From contig WFQS01000173.1 of NCBI GenBank assembly GCA_015486915.1, forward strand, positions 1 to 6,300: a stretch of DNA of 6,300 nt, written 5' to 3'. Each line of letters starts with the position of its first letter. The first letter of the stretch is position 1. Below are positions 5,810 to 6,300 of the stretch, one piece after another. The notes beneath the pieces are model-generated. The model ran no database searches. It was not told the DNA's origin and saw nothing but the letters and a program-made list of their open reading frames with translations. The translations under genes and the position numbers were made by a program. Source of the DNA: Desulfobacteraceae bacterium. Its GTDB lineage: Bacteria > Desulfobacterota > Desulfobacteria > Desulfobacterales > Desulfobacteraceae.

Positions 5810-6300
5810 ATTGAATCGCACTCTCGGATCCACAATCGCCACACAAATATCGGAAAGGATATTGCCGATCATGAACAAGAGAGAAGAGATAACAAGAATA
5901 CCCATCACCACCGGATAATCCCTGTCCACAACCGATTCATAGCCAAGGAGCCCCATGCCGTTTATATTAAAAACCTTCTCAATGAGAAAGGAGCCTGAAA
6001 GAATAATGGAAATATTGTTTCCAAATCCCGTTGCAATGGGAATGAGGCTGTTCTGCATGGCATGCCGGAACACGGCTTTTTTAAAGGGAAGGCCCTTTGC
6101 AATGGCAGTTCTCACATAATCTGCCGAAAGATTGTCCATTAAAGTATTTTTCATGAGCAATGTCATTACGCTGAATGAGCCAATAACATAGGACAGAAGG
6201 GGCAACACAGTGTGCCAGGCGATATCTTTTATTTTCCCGATCAGAGACAGATCGGAAAACAGATCCGATGTAAGTCCCCCAAGAGGAAAAATATCAAACC
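5801..6300 (-). CDS. yejB: peptide/microcin C-type ABC transporter permease YejB (5' end outside window)
   Basis: The C-terminal 165 or so residues of the YejB channel subunit, partner of YejE in the inner membrane. The frame is open to the window edge. The visible part begins FDIFPLGGLTSDLF, followed by IAWHTVLPLLSYVIG (start of a TM segment), then the EAA loop DYVRTAIAKGLPFKKAVFRHAMQNS that contacts the ATPase. Then come GSFLIEKVFNINGMGLLGYESV and a last hydrophobic helix, ending DICVAIVDPRVRF. This order and the DPR(I/V)-x-F end are characteristic of YejB. An internal GTG near 6208 lies inside the protein and is not a start. The last residues, NKH, and the TGA stop lie in the outer arm of the 108-bp palindrome, so the natural end may have been replaced on insertion. 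The substrate-binding protein and ATPase genes are not in this window. Confidence 0.88.
   Translation of the reverse strand, partial: FDIFPLGGLTSDLFSDLSLIGKIKDIAWHTVLPLLSYVIGSFSVMTLLMKNTLMDNLSADYVRTAIAKGLPFKKAVFRHAMQNSLIPIATGFGNNISIILSGSFLIEKVFNINGMGLLGYESVVDRDYPVVMGILVISSLLFMIGNILSDICVAIVDPRVRFNKH

Noticed and set aside
5792..5998. Plus-strand open frame opposite the yejB end
   Set aside because: It lies antisense to a conserved YejB coding region and starts in the repeat; charged, low-complexity translation typical of a shadow frame.

Overview
The window is about 6.3 kb of moderately AT-rich bacterial DNA with six protein-coding loci. It carries an ECF sigma / zinc-finger anti-sigma pair, a DUF4143-type ATPase, a hemerythrin-REC-HD-GYP regulator and a YejB/YejE peptide permease. 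This mix fits a free-living, signalling-rich Gram-negative bacterium, perhaps an anaerobic or microaerophilic Desulfobacterota (deltaproteobacterium). The taxonomic guess is inference from gene style and is not proven by any marker in the window.

Plus strand, left half (1-2651). The window opens inside an ECF sigma factor gene. It is followed one base later by a 90-aa protein with the Cys...His-x3-Cys-x2-Cys pattern of zf-HC2 anti-sigma factors, so the two form a classic two-gene regulatory module. A gap then ends in two tandem palindromes (885-912 and 916-945). The second stops two bases before the start codon of an AAA ATPase/DUF4143 gene. That gene is broken: the ATPase half and the PD-(D/E)xK-like C-terminal half lie in different frames, and the segment that normally joins them is missing. 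An intact alpha/beta serine hydrolase follows and ends in a hairpin region between convergent genes.

Minus strand, right half (6300-2714). Transcription runs leftward from the 3' part of yejB (cut by the window edge) to yejE, the two membrane subunits of a YejABEF-type peptide ABC importer. They are separated by about 180 bp that contain a 108-bp imperfect palindrome, and its outer arm supplies the yejB stop codon. No ATPase gene (yejF) follows yejE. After a 417-bp gap with possible terminator, promoter and operator elements comes a single gene for a three-domain protein: bacteriohemerythrin, then REC receiver, then HD-GYP c-di-GMP phosphodiesterase. All key residues of the three domains are present, so it should couple a diiron O2/redox/NO-type sensor and a phosphorylation input to c-di-GMP breakdown.

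The genes do not form one obvious pathway. The strongest points for a second look are the tandem palindromes beside the ATPase start, the exact form of the ATPase deletion, the hemerythrin-REC-HD-GYP architecture with its long structured upstream region, and the 108-bp palindromic repeat within yejBE.
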